This document shows positions 8,824-16,731 of a stretch of DNA of 37,048 bases, piece after piece. Source of the DNA: Sulfuricurvum sp. MLSB (GTDB lineage Bacteria; Campylobacterota; Campylobacteria; Campylobacterales; Sulfurimonadaceae); NCBI RefSeq assembly GCF_000747095.1, contig NZ_JQGL01000116.1, positions 1 to 37,048 on the forward strand. Direction: 5' to 3'. Position numbers and translations under genes: made by a program. The number at the start of each line of letters is the position of its first letter. The first letter of the stretch is position 1. The notes under the pieces were generated by a model, which was given only the letters and a program-made list of their open reading frames with translations, was not told the origin of the DNA and made no database searches.

Positions 8824-10797
8824 TTACAATTTCCTTATTTTTGCTATTTCGTCGCGGAGACGCGCCGCTTCTTCAAATTCCAGTTTTTTCGCCGCCTCTT
8901 TCATTTTGGCGGTGAGCTCGTCAACGAGTTTTTTTCGTTCGGCGGCGGGAAGCGTTTTGGCTTTTTTAGAACGGTTGTACAGTTCGGCGGGGTCTTCGAG
9001 TTTGAGGTTTTCATCGAGGGAGCGTTTCGTCGTTGTCGGGGTGATGCCGTGTTCTTTATTATAGGCATCTTGTCTGGCACGCCGTTCCGTCGTCGTTTTG
9101 ATCGCCCGCTCCATCGATCCCGTCATTTTGTCGGCATAGAGCAATACCCGTCCGCGTTCGTTTCTTGCCGCCCGTCCGATTGTTTGGATCAACGACGTTT
9201 CGGAGCGTAAAAAACCTTCTTTGTCGGCGTCGAGAATGGCTACCAAACTTACTTCGGGGAGATCAAGACCTTCGCGCAGGAGGTTAATTCCGACGAGCAC
9301 GTCAAAATCGCCCACGCGCAAACCCCGAATGATCTGATTGCGTTCGATCGCATCGATCTCCGAGTGCATGTACTGCACTTTGATCCCCAAATCGGCGAGG
9401 TATTTGGTAAGGGCTTCGGCCATCTTTTTGGTCAATACCGTAACCAGGACACGGTCGCCGAGGGCGACCGTTTTTTTGATCTCATCGTGGAGGTCTTCGA
9501 CCTGATTGGTGCTGGGTTTGATCGTGATCTCGGGGTCGAGCAGACCGGTCGGACGGATGATTTGATGGGCAAGCGTCGTGCTCAAATTCAGTTCCTGCGC
9601 GGCAGGGGTAGCGGAGACGAACATGTAGTGAGGCGCTTTTTCGATGAATTCATCGATCATCAGCGGCCGGTTGTCCAGAGCGCTTGGGAGGCGGAAGCCG
9701 TAGTCGACCAGAACCTCTTTGCGGCTTCGGTCGCCCGCAAACATACCTCGAAACTGCGGGAGACTGACATGCGACTCATCCACGATGATGAGGTATTTGT
9801 CATGGTGCAGAGCAAAATAATCGAGCAGGGTGTAGGGGGCTTCTCCGGGTTTTTTGTCGGTCAGGTGGCGGGAGTAGTTCTCGATTCCCTTACACATTCC
9901 CGTTGCCTGCAACATTTCAAGGTCGAATTCGCAGCGCTGTTTGAGCCGCTGGGCTTCGACGATTTTTCCCTGTTTATTCAATTCGGCAAGCCGCTCTCCC
10001 AGTTCGTCTTCGATCCGTTTGATGGCGCGGGAGAGTTTTTCCTGCCCGACGGCGAACTGGCTGGTGGCATAGATCGTGATCGTCTCGATCGTCTGCACGA
10101 CGCTGTTGTTCAGCGGTTCGAACAGCGCCAGCCGTTCCACTTCGTCGCCGAAAAACTCGATCCGCAGCGCCTGATCCTGCCAGTACGGCGGGAAGATGTC
10201 GACGACTTCGCCGTTGACGCGAAAATGCCCCCCCTCGAAATAGCTGTCGTTGCGCGCATACCCCATCTCGACAAGGCGCAGCAGAAGCTTTTTTTGGTTC
10301 ATCTCATCGCCCAGCGCGATGACCTGTACCATCTTCTCGTACTCTTCCGGGTCACCAAGCCCGTAGTTGGCGGAGACGGAAGCGACGACGATGACGTCAT
10401 CGTAGCTGAGCAGGTTTGCGGTGGCCGAGAGACGGAGACGTTCAAGTTCGTCGTTGATCGAACTGTCTTTTTCGATAAACAGATCTTGACGGGGGATGTA
10501 GGCCTCGGGCTGATAGTAGTCGTAGTAGCTGATGAAATACTCGACGTGGTTTTCGGGGAAAAACGAGCGAAACTCGCTGTAGAGCTGCGCCGCGAGGGTC
10601 TTGTTGTGGGTCATGATGATGGTCGGCAGCTGGACGCTCTCGATCACCTTGGCCATCGTGAACGTTTTGCCCGATCCCGTCACCCCCTCGAGGGCGACGT
10701 AACGTTCGCCCCGCTTGATACCGCTGCTGAGTGCTTCGATGGCGACAGGCTGGTCGCCGGCACTTTGGTAGGGGGTATGAACTTTAAAAATCGGCAA
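8824..10797 (-). CDS. uvrB: UvrABC system protein B, TTG start
   Basis: Damage-verification helicase-like ATPase of nucleotide excision repair, acting with UvrA and UvrC. The 657-residue product has Walker A GVTGSGKT (38-45), the beta-hairpin region [25 protein letters not shown], helicase motifs including [13 protein letters not shown], and a C-terminal UVR domain ([12 protein letters not shown]) that binds UvrC. The only plausible start is TTG 10797: an in-frame TGA lies four codons upstream, and GAGGG sits 6 bases before the TTG. A TATAAT box lies 26 bases further up. It is followed one base later by the DedA gene. It forms the left border of the AT-rich island. Confidence 0.97.
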   Translation of the reverse strand: MPIFKVHTPYQSAGDQPVAIEALSSGIKRGERYVALEGVTGSGKTFTMAKVIESVQLPTIIMTHNKTLAAQLYSEFRSFFPENHVEYFISYYDYYQPEAYIPRQDLFIEKDSSINDELERLRLSATANLLSYDDVIVVASVSANYGLGDPEEYEKMVQVIALGDEMNQKKLLLRLVEMGYARNDSYFEGGHFRVNGEVVDIFPPYWQDQALRIEFFGDEVERLALFEPLNNSVVQTIETITIYATSQFAVGQEKLSRAIKRIEDELGERLAELNKQGKIVEAQRLKQRCEFDLEMLQATGMCKGIENYSRHLTDKKPGEAPYTLLDYFALHHDKYLIIVDESHVSLPQFRGMFAGDRSRKEVLVDYGFRLPSALDNRPLMIDEFIEKAPHYMFVSATPAAQELNLSTTLAHQIIRPTGLLDPEITIKPSTNQVEDLHDEIKKTVALGDRVLVTVLTKKMAEALTKYLADLGIKVQYMHSEIDAIERNQIIRGLRVGDFDVLVGINLLREGLDLPEVSLVAILDADKEGFLRSETSLIQTIGRAARNERGRVLLYADKMTGSMERAIKTTTERRARQDAYNKEHGITPTTTKRSLDENLKLEDPAELYNRSKKAKTLPAAERKKLVDELTAKMKEAAKKLEFEEAARLRDEIAKIRKL

Positions 10798-10823
10798 AAG
10801 AAACCCTCAAAAATAGATGTGAA

Positions 10824-10829
10824 ATTATA
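10824..10829 (-). promoter_or_regulatory. Predicted -10 box of the uvrB operon
   Basis: TATAAT on the minus strand preceded by GC. The predicted transcript start is about 20 bases upstream of the TTG codon. No clear -35 is seen, which is usual for Campylobacterota sigma-70 promoters. Inferred from position and sequence only. Confidence 0.5.
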
Positions 10830-10971
10830 GCGCAAATGCTGTTTTCTCTTTGGATTTTAGGGCAGATTAGATGTGGAGTCTCTACCTATACGCTGCCGAG
10901 AATCTAAGTAAAAAACTATTATGCTATTGCTAGTGAGTTTTACTAAAATGTAAATTATTGAAAGAGAAAAA

Positions 10972-11559
10972 ATGTGTAATACGTATGAGATTTATGTAAA
11001 TGTGAAATCAACAGTTAAAAATGCTGATAAATGGGAATCCATAATAATGCAATGGATTGAAAACAATAAGCAATATTTAGAAGCGAATGGTTTTAATGAT
11101 TCTGCTTATTGGCATAATGAAATGGCTAATATAAGTTGTTTAGTTGGTGCAATTTGGAAAGTAGGTGGAGTAGCAATATCCGAATATACAACAACTAAAG
11201 GTGGTGGGCAAAAAGACTATAGCCGTGCTGATCTTTATTTTTCAATCGATGGTATTAAGTATCTTGTTGAATCAAAATATCTTAGAGATCATGAGACTAA
11301 GAATGTAAATAAAAACAATATTGAGTCAGAAATGGAGCAAGCAGTTGGTGAGTGTAAAAGCATTAAAGATGGATATGTCCACAATAGAATGGCATTAGTT
11401 TTTGCAGTTCCAACCGATAAAGTGCAAATTAAACTCAATGATTATAAGTATGACATTCAAGTGATGCTAAAAATTAATGGACGTAAGAACCTTCAATATG
11501 ATGGGAAAAATTACAATACTGTTTATCTTTTTGGGACATATGTAAATACTATGAAATAA
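10972..11559 (+). CDS. Hypothetical protein, candidate PD-(D/E)XK nuclease
   Basis: The 195-residue product matches nothing I can name. Its centre reads SRADLYFSIDG followed by YLVESKYL: an Asp, then after about 12 residues an E-x-K, with beta-strand-like surroundings. This spacing is that of the PD-(D/E)XK (restriction-endonuclease-like) core, seen in restriction enzymes and many defence nucleases. A preceding GGGQKDY segment could be a loop by the active site. The start ATG follows AAAGAG. Base composition is clearly AT-richer than the flanking housekeeping genes, so it is probably acquired. It is divergent from uvrB and convergent with the metallo-beta-lactamase gene. Nuclease function is inferred from the motif only. 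Confidence 0.6.
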   Translation: MCNTYEIYVNVKSTVKNADKWESIIMQWIENNKQYLEANGFNDSAYWHNEMANISCLVGAIWKVGGVAISEYTTTKGGGQKDYSRADLYFSIDGIKYLVESKYLRDHETKNVNKNNIESEMEQAVGECKSIKDGYVHNRMALVFAVPTDKVQIKLNDYKYDIQVMLKINGRKNLQYDGKNYNTVYLFGTYVNTMK

Positions 11560-11616
11560 CTATTCATAAGCTGTCAAGAATGTGTGTGAGGTATATGGGT
11601 GAGGTTTTAGTGGAAA

Positions 11617-12771
11617 TCATATTGTTTTGGAACTATATTTACACCTTTCAATATCAATTGAAGAATGATGAATATAAGCATGTATACAACCATCGTTGTA
11701 TGTATCTAATTTATTAGTAATGTGTTTTAAATCAGGATTTTTCACATAGCCTTTGTATAAGCTACCAACAGAAGATAAAGCAATTTTTATTGAGAGAAGT
11801 TTCATACCTCCTCCTTTGTGTGTTCCATGGTGAGGAGTGATAAAAACATCAAATTGTTTTCTAGATAAAGATTGGCACACCCGATTAATTTGATTTGTTT
11901 CTAAATCACCTAAAAAAAGTATTTTGTTATTTTCTGATTTAAAAGCTAAACTAAGATCATTAGCTGCTGTACGTAAAGCATCATTTGCTGTTTTTACTAA
12001 AGGAGGTAGTTCACTTACGCCCGTTGGCTCATTTGTGAATGGTTCTTTGTCTAGTTTTATATCAGTGCTATTCATATTGGCATTAGGATAGTTATATTTT
12101 TCTTCATGTGTGGGATTTTCATGCTTGTATTTTTCAGTTATAGCTTTGGAATATTTTTCAGCTAATTCGTCTAATTCTGGATGTTCGACTTTTGCTTTTT
12201 CAAAAGCTCCAATCGCTTTTTTTATTTTTGTAATAATCACTTTATCTTCTGAATCTAAAGTCTTTCCATTCGTATGAGATTTTATATTTATAATTCTTGG
12301 AGGCCATAATACTTCATACTTTGTACCATTATGATTGAATGTATCTCCCTTAAATAAAGGTGCATATTGAAAAGCCGTTGTGCTGACTTGACGTAATTGT
12401 TCAATCAAGTCAGCAGCAGCGGAACCACTACTGGTTCCGAGTGTAATATAATGATTCATTGCCATTAGATAAGAAAAAAAAGTAATTCCAATATTCTTAC
12501 CATTTTTATCGATGATAGTAGGTATTCCCGGGTAATAAACCTGTTTCAAATTAAACAACGAATGATTTAAAAAAAAGAGACCATTGTAGTGATCTTCATG
12601 AAAGTGTGACAATACAAATGTTTCAATATGATGAACAGGATAGCATCTACAACATCGATGGTAATGATAGTTTGAAATCTTGTCTATATCACCACCAAAA
12701 TCAATCATCATTTTGTGATTGACGAAAAGATTAAGACCATTTCCAACATCATGCATACAAACATTCATCAT
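11617..12771 (-). CDS. ComEC-type metallo-beta-lactamase-fold hydrolase
   Basis: Predicted metal-dependent hydrolase of 384 residues. It opens with MHDVGNGLNLFVN and MMIDFGG, the layout of the ComEC/Rec2 soluble beta-lactamase domain, followed by the metal motif His56-x-His58-x-Asp60-His61 in LSHFHEDHYNG, a later metal Asp in ILFLGDLE, and FITPHHGTHKGG. A charged Lys/Glu/Asn-rich stretch of roughly 80 residues (about 175-255) interrupts the fold and is unusual. ComEC membrane helices are absent, so it should be soluble. AAGG lies 4-7 bases before the paired ATG codons. It starts 29 bases after the stop of the membrane-anchored gene at 12801-13451, suggesting co-transcription. Substrate unknown; stand-alone members of this group may act on nucleic acids or nucleotides. 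Confidence 0.75.
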   Translation of the reverse strand: MMNVCMHDVGNGLNLFVNHKMMIDFGGDIDKISNYHYHRCCRCYPVHHIETFVLSHFHEDHYNGLFFLNHSLFNLKQVYYPGIPTIIDKNGKNIGITFFSYLMAMNHYITLGTSSGSAAADLIEQLRQVSTTAFQYAPLFKGDTFNHNGTKYEVLWPPRIINIKSHTNGKTLDSEDKVIITKIKKAIGAFEKAKVEHPELDELAEKYSKAITEKYKHENPTHEEKYNYPNANMNSTDIKLDKEPFTNEPTGVSELPPLVKTANDALRTAANDLSLAFKSENNKILFLGDLETNQINRVCQSLSRKQFDVFITPHHGTHKGGGMKLLSIKIALSSVGSLYKGYVKNPDLKHITNKLDTYNDGCIHAYIHHSSIDIERCKYSSKTI

Positions 12772-12800
12772 TACGCCTTAGTTTTTATTAAATCAATATT

Positions 12801-13451
12801 TTAAATTTTTTGACTTTTTTGAATAGTACGGAATAATTCAAAATATTCCATTTGAAGATTCTGAATATTAATTTCGGAATCAGATGATAAATCAGAAAGA
12901 CTTAGATTGATATTGGCATTTTTCATATCTTTTTGTAAATCATTGTGGAATTTTTGAATAGTACCATATGCAGGGTTATTGCTATATACAGTTTTTAAAA
13001 GAACTTCTAAGTCTACTCCAGTTTTATAAGCTGATAAAAGTATTGGAGTCGTTTCGAGATGAGCTTCTAATTGAGTTCTCATTCGTACATAGTCTTGAAA
13101 TTTATCAACTTTTGGTATTGTCATATCTCGAAGATGATCAAACATTAATTTATCGGTAAATCCACAAACTTTCGCTTTTGCTTCTAATTGATCAATGGTT
13201 GAAAGAAAAGATCTTCCATCGTTATAAATGTTGGTGTCTATAATTTGATCTGAACCTTCAACGGCTATGAAACCTGCAAGAAAAGCTGTTTTCTTTTTTG
13301 CATTTTCAACATTTTCATCTTGATTAGTAGGTTTATTAATTTCGATTGATAGTAGTTTGTCAATTTTGAAAAAATTATTCTCAATAGGTGTGAAAGCAAT
13401 TAATGTAATAGATATAATGGATAACAATGATAGGGAATATTTTTTTTGCAT
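12801..13451 (-). CDS. Hypothetical membrane-anchored or exported protein
   Basis: Unrecognised 216-residue protein. The N-terminus is a Lys-rich start followed by a hydrophobic run (SLLSIISITLIAF, about 7-20), i.e. an uncleaved anchor or signal peptide with no lipobox. The rest is polar and mostly helix-like, with AFLAGFIAVEGSDQII at about 56-71 and one Cys (VCGF). AGGAGG lies 11 bases before the ATG, longer than optimal spacing. It lies directly upstream of the metallo-beta-lactamase gene (29-base gap) on the same strand and shares its low GC. It may be an extracytoplasmic partner, but nothing in the sequence shows a function. Confidence 0.6.
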   Translation of the reverse strand: MQKKYSLSLLSIISITLIAFTPIENNFFKIDKLLSIEINKPTNQDENVENAKKKTAFLAGFIAVEGSDQIIDTNIYNDGRSFLSTIDQLEAKAKVCGFTDKLMFDHLRDMTIPKVDKFQDYVRMRTQLEAHLETTPILLSAYKTGVDLEVLLKTVYSNNPAYGTIQKFHNDLQKDMKNANINLSLSDLSSDSEINIQNLQMEYFELFRTIQKSQKI

Positions 13452-13580
13452 ATCTTATTCAACCTCCTGATCTATGAAATGCAGTCAATAACTTGTTTAG
13501 GACATTGCAGAGCAAATGAATTGGTCATTTTTTCGAAAGATGTCCATTTTTAATGGCTTTCAAACTTTCTCGAAAGAGAG

Positions 13581-14030
13581 CTATAGTCTTTTTATTAATT
13601 TTTCTCCCCACCCTTCACTAATATTAAAGTTTTCTTTTTCGAGATCAGAGAGTAATCTACAATTTTCTAAATTTACTTGTTGCCCATCTTTAATGATGTT
13701 CAAATTTGGTGATTGAAAATTTGAAGCCTCATAACTGTTTAAACTAATTATATAATTAGCATTTTCTGAAATGCAAATTAATCTTTCATTAGGGTTGTTC
13801 ATCAGTGGCTCTATATTTGATAGTAAACCAGTTGCATTATATGTTGCATTTTCTAAAGGTATGACATCTGCTTTGTAAACTTTTGCTGCCATTTTGAATT
13901 GTGTGGGAATGAATGGTAAATCTGAAAAATTTACAATAATGCCAACTAAAAAACCAATGATGAAAATGATGGAAGCTGCAATAGCATAGATTTTTTTTTC
14001 GTTATCTAGGAAATCCCAAAACAGTTTCAT
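13581..14030 (-). CDS. Hypothetical single-pass membrane protein
   Basis: Unrecognised 149-residue protein with a short cytoplasmic N-terminus (MKLFWDFLDNEKK), one strong membrane helix (about 15-34, AIAASIIFIIGFLVGIIVNF) and a polar, probably periplasmic domain of about 110 residues. That domain has two cysteines (LICISEN and ENCRLL) that could pair. It is AT-rich like the rest of the island. It lies 129 bases upstream of the other membrane-anchored gene on the same strand. The ribosome-binding site is weak (AGATAA). The bitopic layout with a small outer domain would fit a sensor, anchor or small pore-like effector, but this is speculation. Confidence 0.6.
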   Translation of the reverse strand: MKLFWDFLDNEKKIYAIAASIIFIIGFLVGIIVNFSDLPFIPTQFKMAAKVYKADVIPLENATYNATGLLSNIEPLMNNPNERLICISENANYIISLNSYEASNFQSPNLNIIKDGQQVNLENCRLLSDLEKENFNISEGWGEKLIKRL

Positions 14031-14088
14031 TTATCTGCTATCTCTATATTTCTAAGCTCTGCTGCACTTTAGTTTCGGAAATAGTCAA

Positions 14089-14457
14089 TTAAAAATATCT
14101 CTCCCAAAATTCTGTTTTTGGTTTAGCTTCTGTGATGGTATTTAACCATTCTTCGACAGCATGCAATTCCTGATCGACGGACTCATCCTTCAAATAACCA
14201 TTACGCCAAGCTTCCCATACATGTTCGAGTAAATCATTTAAAATGGCAGGAGGGTATATTGCATCATTTCGCAAGATGTCTTCTAGATTATTACCAGACC
14301 ATACAGGGTCTAAATTATCTCTCCATGTACAAATAGCACTACTTATATTATGTGTGATTGTCATTTTATCTTTAGCAAGTTCAATTTCGTATATATCATG
14401 GTGTCCCCATCTAGGGCTATAAATTTTTAATTCAACTATACGCATTTGATTTTTCAT
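14089..14457 (-). CDS. Hypothetical protein, Trp-rich C-terminus
   Basis: Unrecognised soluble protein of up to 122 residues. The C-terminal half has a distinctive pattern of aromatic residues: DPVWSG, then HVWEAWRNGYL, EEWLNTI and the terminal KTEFWERYF. I have an impression of similar small proteins carried on mobile elements and integron cassettes, but cannot confirm it. Start choice is uncertain: AAGG abuts ATG 14457 directly, which is too close, so the next in-frame ATG at 14445 (MRIVELKIY), with about 10 bases of spacing, may be used. It lies 58 bases upstream of the single-pass membrane gene, same strand. Confidence 0.55.
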   Translation of the reverse strand: MKNQMRIVELKIYSPRWGHHDIYEIELAKDKMTITHNISSAICTWRDNLDPVWSGNNLEDILRNDAIYPPAILNDLLEHVWEAWRNGYLKDESVDQELHAVEEWLNTITEAKPKTEFWERYF

Positions 14458-14502
14458 CCTTGTTTTTAGTGACTTATAAGTTTACTATAATTTTCACCTA
14501 GT

Positions 14503-14697
14503 TCAATAAATCTTCTCCACCGCCGAAACCTTATTGGCTTGGGCAAGCTTCGCGTATCTCAATGTCATATTGATATCCCGGTGGTTCATCCATTTTTTGA
14601 TCGCGAATAGAGGAACTTGGTTAATCGCTAAATGGGAAGTGAAAGTATGCCGAAGCGTATGGTTGTAAACCCGATTCTTCCAATCGTTTCTTTGCAA
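14503..14697 (-). pseudogene. Truncated tyrosine recombinase (integrase) C-terminal remnant
   Basis: The 64 residues correspond only to the C-terminal catalytic part of a phage-type tyrosine recombinase: HTLRHTFTSHLA (the H-x-x-R box), then KKWMNHRDINMTLRYAKLA, carrying the second His and the Tyr nucleophile. Intact integrases run to 300-400 residues with an arm-binding and a core-binding domain, both missing. The only start is a TTG right at the truncation, and an in-frame TAA lies three codons further upstream, so it is almost certainly not a working gene. The break lies within about 25 bases of the yceI 3' end and marks the right edge of the AT-rich island. Confidence 0.8.
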
Positions 14698-14724
14698 TAG
14701 GAGTTAATTATTCCTGATTCCGGC

Positions 14725-15297
14725 TTATTTAGCCAGAATTCCTTCGAGCTGAATGTCGAGCTTGACCGTCTCTCCTACCGCTACGCCGCCGGCTTCAATC
14801 GCTTTGTTCCAAGTGATTCCGTAGTCTTTACGGTTGATCTTCCCGCTGAGCCCTAAACCGATCCGTTGATTTCCCCATGGATCTTTGATGAGGCCGTTGT
14901 GTTCATAATCGAGAACGACGTTTTTGGTGACGCCGTGCATTGTCAGTTTTCCATAGGCTTTATCTCCTTTGACTTTATCCAGAGCAAAGGTGATAAGGGG
15001 GTATTTTTGGGCGTCGAACATGTCGGGCGCTTTGAGGTGGGCATCGCGCTTTTCATTGGCGGTATTGATCGAATGGACATCGACTTTTCCGTTCAGTTCT
15101 TTGAGCGTTTTCGTTTTTTCGTCGTAGTGGATCACTCCGCTGAAGGTGTCGAATTTCCCGCTCACGTCGGAGATCATCATGTGTTTGACTTTGAAGCCGA
15201 CGGTAGAGTGCTCGGGATCGACGTTATAGGTTCCCGCGAACAGCGATGCAGAGCCCAGAAGGGCGAAGGCTAAGAGTGAAGAGAATGTTTTTTTCAT
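14725..15297 (-). CDS. YceI-family periplasmic protein
   Basis: Periplasmic lipocalin-like beta-barrel protein of 190 residues. YceI proteins bind isoprenoid-type lipids and are often stress-inducible. A clear signal peptide (KKTFSSLLAFALLGSASLFA) precedes the mature sequence starting GTYNVDPEHSTVGFKVKH, the family hallmark. Further YceI segments are GKFDTFSGVIHYD, PLITFALDKV, GKLTMHGVTKNV and RKDYGITWNKA. The pirin gene is 35 bases upstream on the same strand, so the two may be co-transcribed. The 3' end borders the integrase remnant. Confidence 0.93.
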   Translation of the reverse strand: MKKTFSSLLAFALLGSASLFAGTYNVDPEHSTVGFKVKHMMISDVSGKFDTFSGVIHYDEKTKTLKELNGKVDVHSINTANEKRDAHLKAPDMFDAQKYPLITFALDKVKGDKAYGKLTMHGVTKNVVLDYEHNGLIKDPWGNQRIGLGLSGKINRKDYGITWNKAIEAGGVAVGETVKLDIQLEGILAK

Positions 15298-15332
15298 GGT
15301 GTTTCTTTTGTGTTTGATTGATTTTTAAACGG

Positions 15333-16040
15333 TTAGTGCATCGGTACGTCAAATAACAAGACTTTGGACTCACTTAGTGCTTTCAGAGCGTATTCCTTCT
15401 CATCCGTGATTTGTAGTTCATCGCGCGCATTGAGAATATGGCCGGCAATCTCTATCGAGCCTTCCATCACGAAAATAAGCCGTCCATGGGAGGATTTGAC
15501 GGGTGCAACGCTGATCTGCGCATCTTTATCCAGATGGGTTGAACAGATCACCGCATCCTGCCGGATCAGGATTGAATGATCTCTCCCGTCTCCGGATACG
15601 AGCGCGGCCCAGCGGTTGTGTTGATCGACGGTGGTAAAGTCGCGGTTGTCGTACAAAGGGGGTGCCCCTTTGCGATCGGGATGAATCCAGATTTGAAAGA
15701 GTGCCGCATCCTCTTCATCGGTCGCGAATTCCGAATGCAACACTCCGCTTCCGGCGCTCATGTACTGAACCTGACCCGCATGGATAATACCGTGGTTTCC
15801 TTCGGAGTCTTTGTGCTCCAGTGCGCCTTTGGTGACGATCGAGACAATCTCCATATCGCGATGAGGATGCATGCCGAATCCCTTTTCCGCTTCGATTACA
15901 TCGTCGTTTATGACCCGTAACACTCCAAAACCCATGCGGTTTCGGTTGTGATACTCCGCAAACGAAAAACTAAACCGGCTGTGAAGCCATCCATGCTCGG
16001 CAATACCGCGCTCGTGGGCTCTGTGAATGACGGTAGACAT
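15333..16040 (-). CDS. Pirin-family bicupin protein
   Basis: Pirins are metal-binding cupins. The closest characterised type is E. coli YhhW, a quercetin 2,3-dioxygenase in vitro with no settled in vivo role. The 235-residue protein keeps the four metal ligands of the N-terminal cupin: His58 and His60 in GFGMHPHRDMEIV, and His102 and Glu104 in GSGVLHSEF. The second cupin is degenerate, as in the family. AAGGAG lies 7 bases before the ATG. Two TATACT boxes sit upstream. It is followed by yceI in the same direction. Confidence 0.92.
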   Translation of the reverse strand: MSTVIHRAHERGIAEHGWLHSRFSFSFAEYHNRNRMGFGVLRVINDDVIEAEKGFGMHPHRDMEIVSIVTKGALEHKDSEGNHGIIHAGQVQYMSAGSGVLHSEFATDEEDAALFQIWIHPDRKGAPPLYDNRDFTTVDQHNRWAALVSGDGRDHSILIRQDAVICSTHLDKDAQISVAPVKSSHGRLIFVMEGSIEIAGHILNARDELQITDEKEYALKALSESKVLLFDVPMH

Positions 16041-16086
16041 TTTTTTCTCCTTCGATTGGGCTAATACTGCAAAAGGAAATTCGAAT

Positions 16087-16092
16087 AGTATA
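16087..16092 (-). promoter_or_regulatory. Predicted -10 box upstream of the pirin gene
   Basis: TATACT on the minus strand, about 47 bases before the pirin ATG. A second TATACT lies at 16115-16120 on the same strand, so two transcript starts or one misread box are possible. Confidence 0.4.
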
Positions 16093-16143
16093 AGCGTAAG
16101 CAGGCCTTTGTGTCAGTATAGCGTGTCCTGAGGCAGATTGTGT

Positions 16144-16149
16144 TAGAAT
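16144..16149 (+). promoter_or_regulatory. Predicted -10 box for the coiled-coil gene pair
   Basis: TAGAAT lies 45 bases upstream of ATG 16195, which also has GAGG at 16185-16188 as ribosome-binding site. It is divergent from the pirin promoter. Prediction only. Confidence 0.4.
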
Positions 16150-16194
16150 TATGACTACTAGAACTATTGAAAAAATTACTATCCGAGGCTAATT

Positions 16195-16467
16195 ATGCTC
16201 TTTAATCCGACACCGATGGAAAAACTCGAAACCCTGACAAACGATTTGGTCGCCAAGTACGCTACCGTGAAAGAAGAACTCGAAACGCTGCGTCAGGAAA
16301 TGGTCGCAATCCGCGCTCACGGAAGCGGAAAAGACGACGAGATCGAGCGTCTTGTCGGCGAACTGCGTGCCAAAGACGCGGAATTGACGGCCAAAAATGC
16401 CGAGTTGGCTGAAAAAGATGCCGAGATCGAAGCCATTGTCGCGAAAATCGAAAGCATGCTGGGCTGA
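16195..16467 (+). CDS. Small coiled-coil protein (possible ZapB-like)
   Basis: The 90-residue protein is nearly all coiled coil. After a short N-terminus (MLFNPTPMEKL), heptads run to the end, with a nearly exact seven-residue repeat KDAELTA / KNAELAE / KDAEIEA in the C-terminal third. No signal peptide or membrane segment. Size and all-helix nature resemble ZapB, a cell-division coiled coil, but sequence cannot prove that. GAGG is 6 bases before the ATG. The next gene starts 2 bases after its stop, so the two are coupled. Confidence 0.75.
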   Translation: MLFNPTPMEKLETLTNDLVAKYATVKEELETLRQEMVAIRAHGSGKDDEIERLVGELRAKDAELTAKNAELAEKDAEIEAIVAKIESMLG

Positions 16468-16469
16468 GC

Positions 16470-16691
16470 GTGAAAACCAAAGTCTCTTTGACGATCAACG
16501 CCAAACGCTACGATATCGACGTAGAGGATGATTTCGCCAAATTTCTGGTGAACGGTATGAAAGAGGATTTCCATTTTGAGGGAAACAACGACCTCAAAGT
16601 CCTCCTTCAAGCGTATGTCCGAAAAAGCTTCGCTTTGTATGAACAGGAAAAACAGATTACCCTCTTGCTCGATCGTCTTCAAACTCTCTAA
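16470..16691 (+). CDS. Small conserved-looking protein, possibly ZapA-like, GTG start
   Basis: The 73-residue protein starts with a beta-strand pair pattern (VSLTINAKRYDIDVEDD) followed by helices (LKVLLQAYVRKSFALYEQEKQI). This order resembles the N-terminal beta-hairpin and helix of ZapA, which bridges FtsZ filaments and partners with the coiled-coil ZapB. The resemblance is weak, and the coiled coil of ZapA would be very short here. The GTG start lies 2 bases after the preceding stop, with no strong ribosome-binding site, so translation is probably coupled. The two-gene pairing is the main reason for the suggestion. Confidence 0.65.
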   Translation: MKTKVSLTINAKRYDIDVEDDFAKFLVNGMKEDFHFEGNNDLKVLLQAYVRKSFALYEQEKQITLLLDRLQTL

Positions 16692-16692
16692 A

Positions 16693-16712
16693 CGCTTCAC
16701 ATTCGCTTCACA
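16693..16712 (+). repeat. 9-base direct repeat, 11-base period, upstream of cytochrome genes
   Basis: CGCTTCACA occurs at 16693-16701 and again at 16704-16712, i.e. once per helical turn. It starts right after the previous stop codon and ends 19 bases before the predicted -10. This arrangement is the type bound by OmpR/PhoB-family response regulators. Its role is inferred. Confidence 0.5.
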
Positions 16713-16731
16713 ATCATTTTTTATACTGCTC

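Noticed and set aside
9364-10830. 488-codon open frame on plus inside uvrB
   Set aside because: Antisense to conserved uvrB; low-complexity Phe/Asp/Gly-rich translation with no family motif.
10925-14702. Matching 7-base inverted sequence (CTATTGC / GCAATAG) near both island ends as attachment sites
   Set aside because: Too short, inverted rather than direct, and expected by chance in AT-rich DNA.
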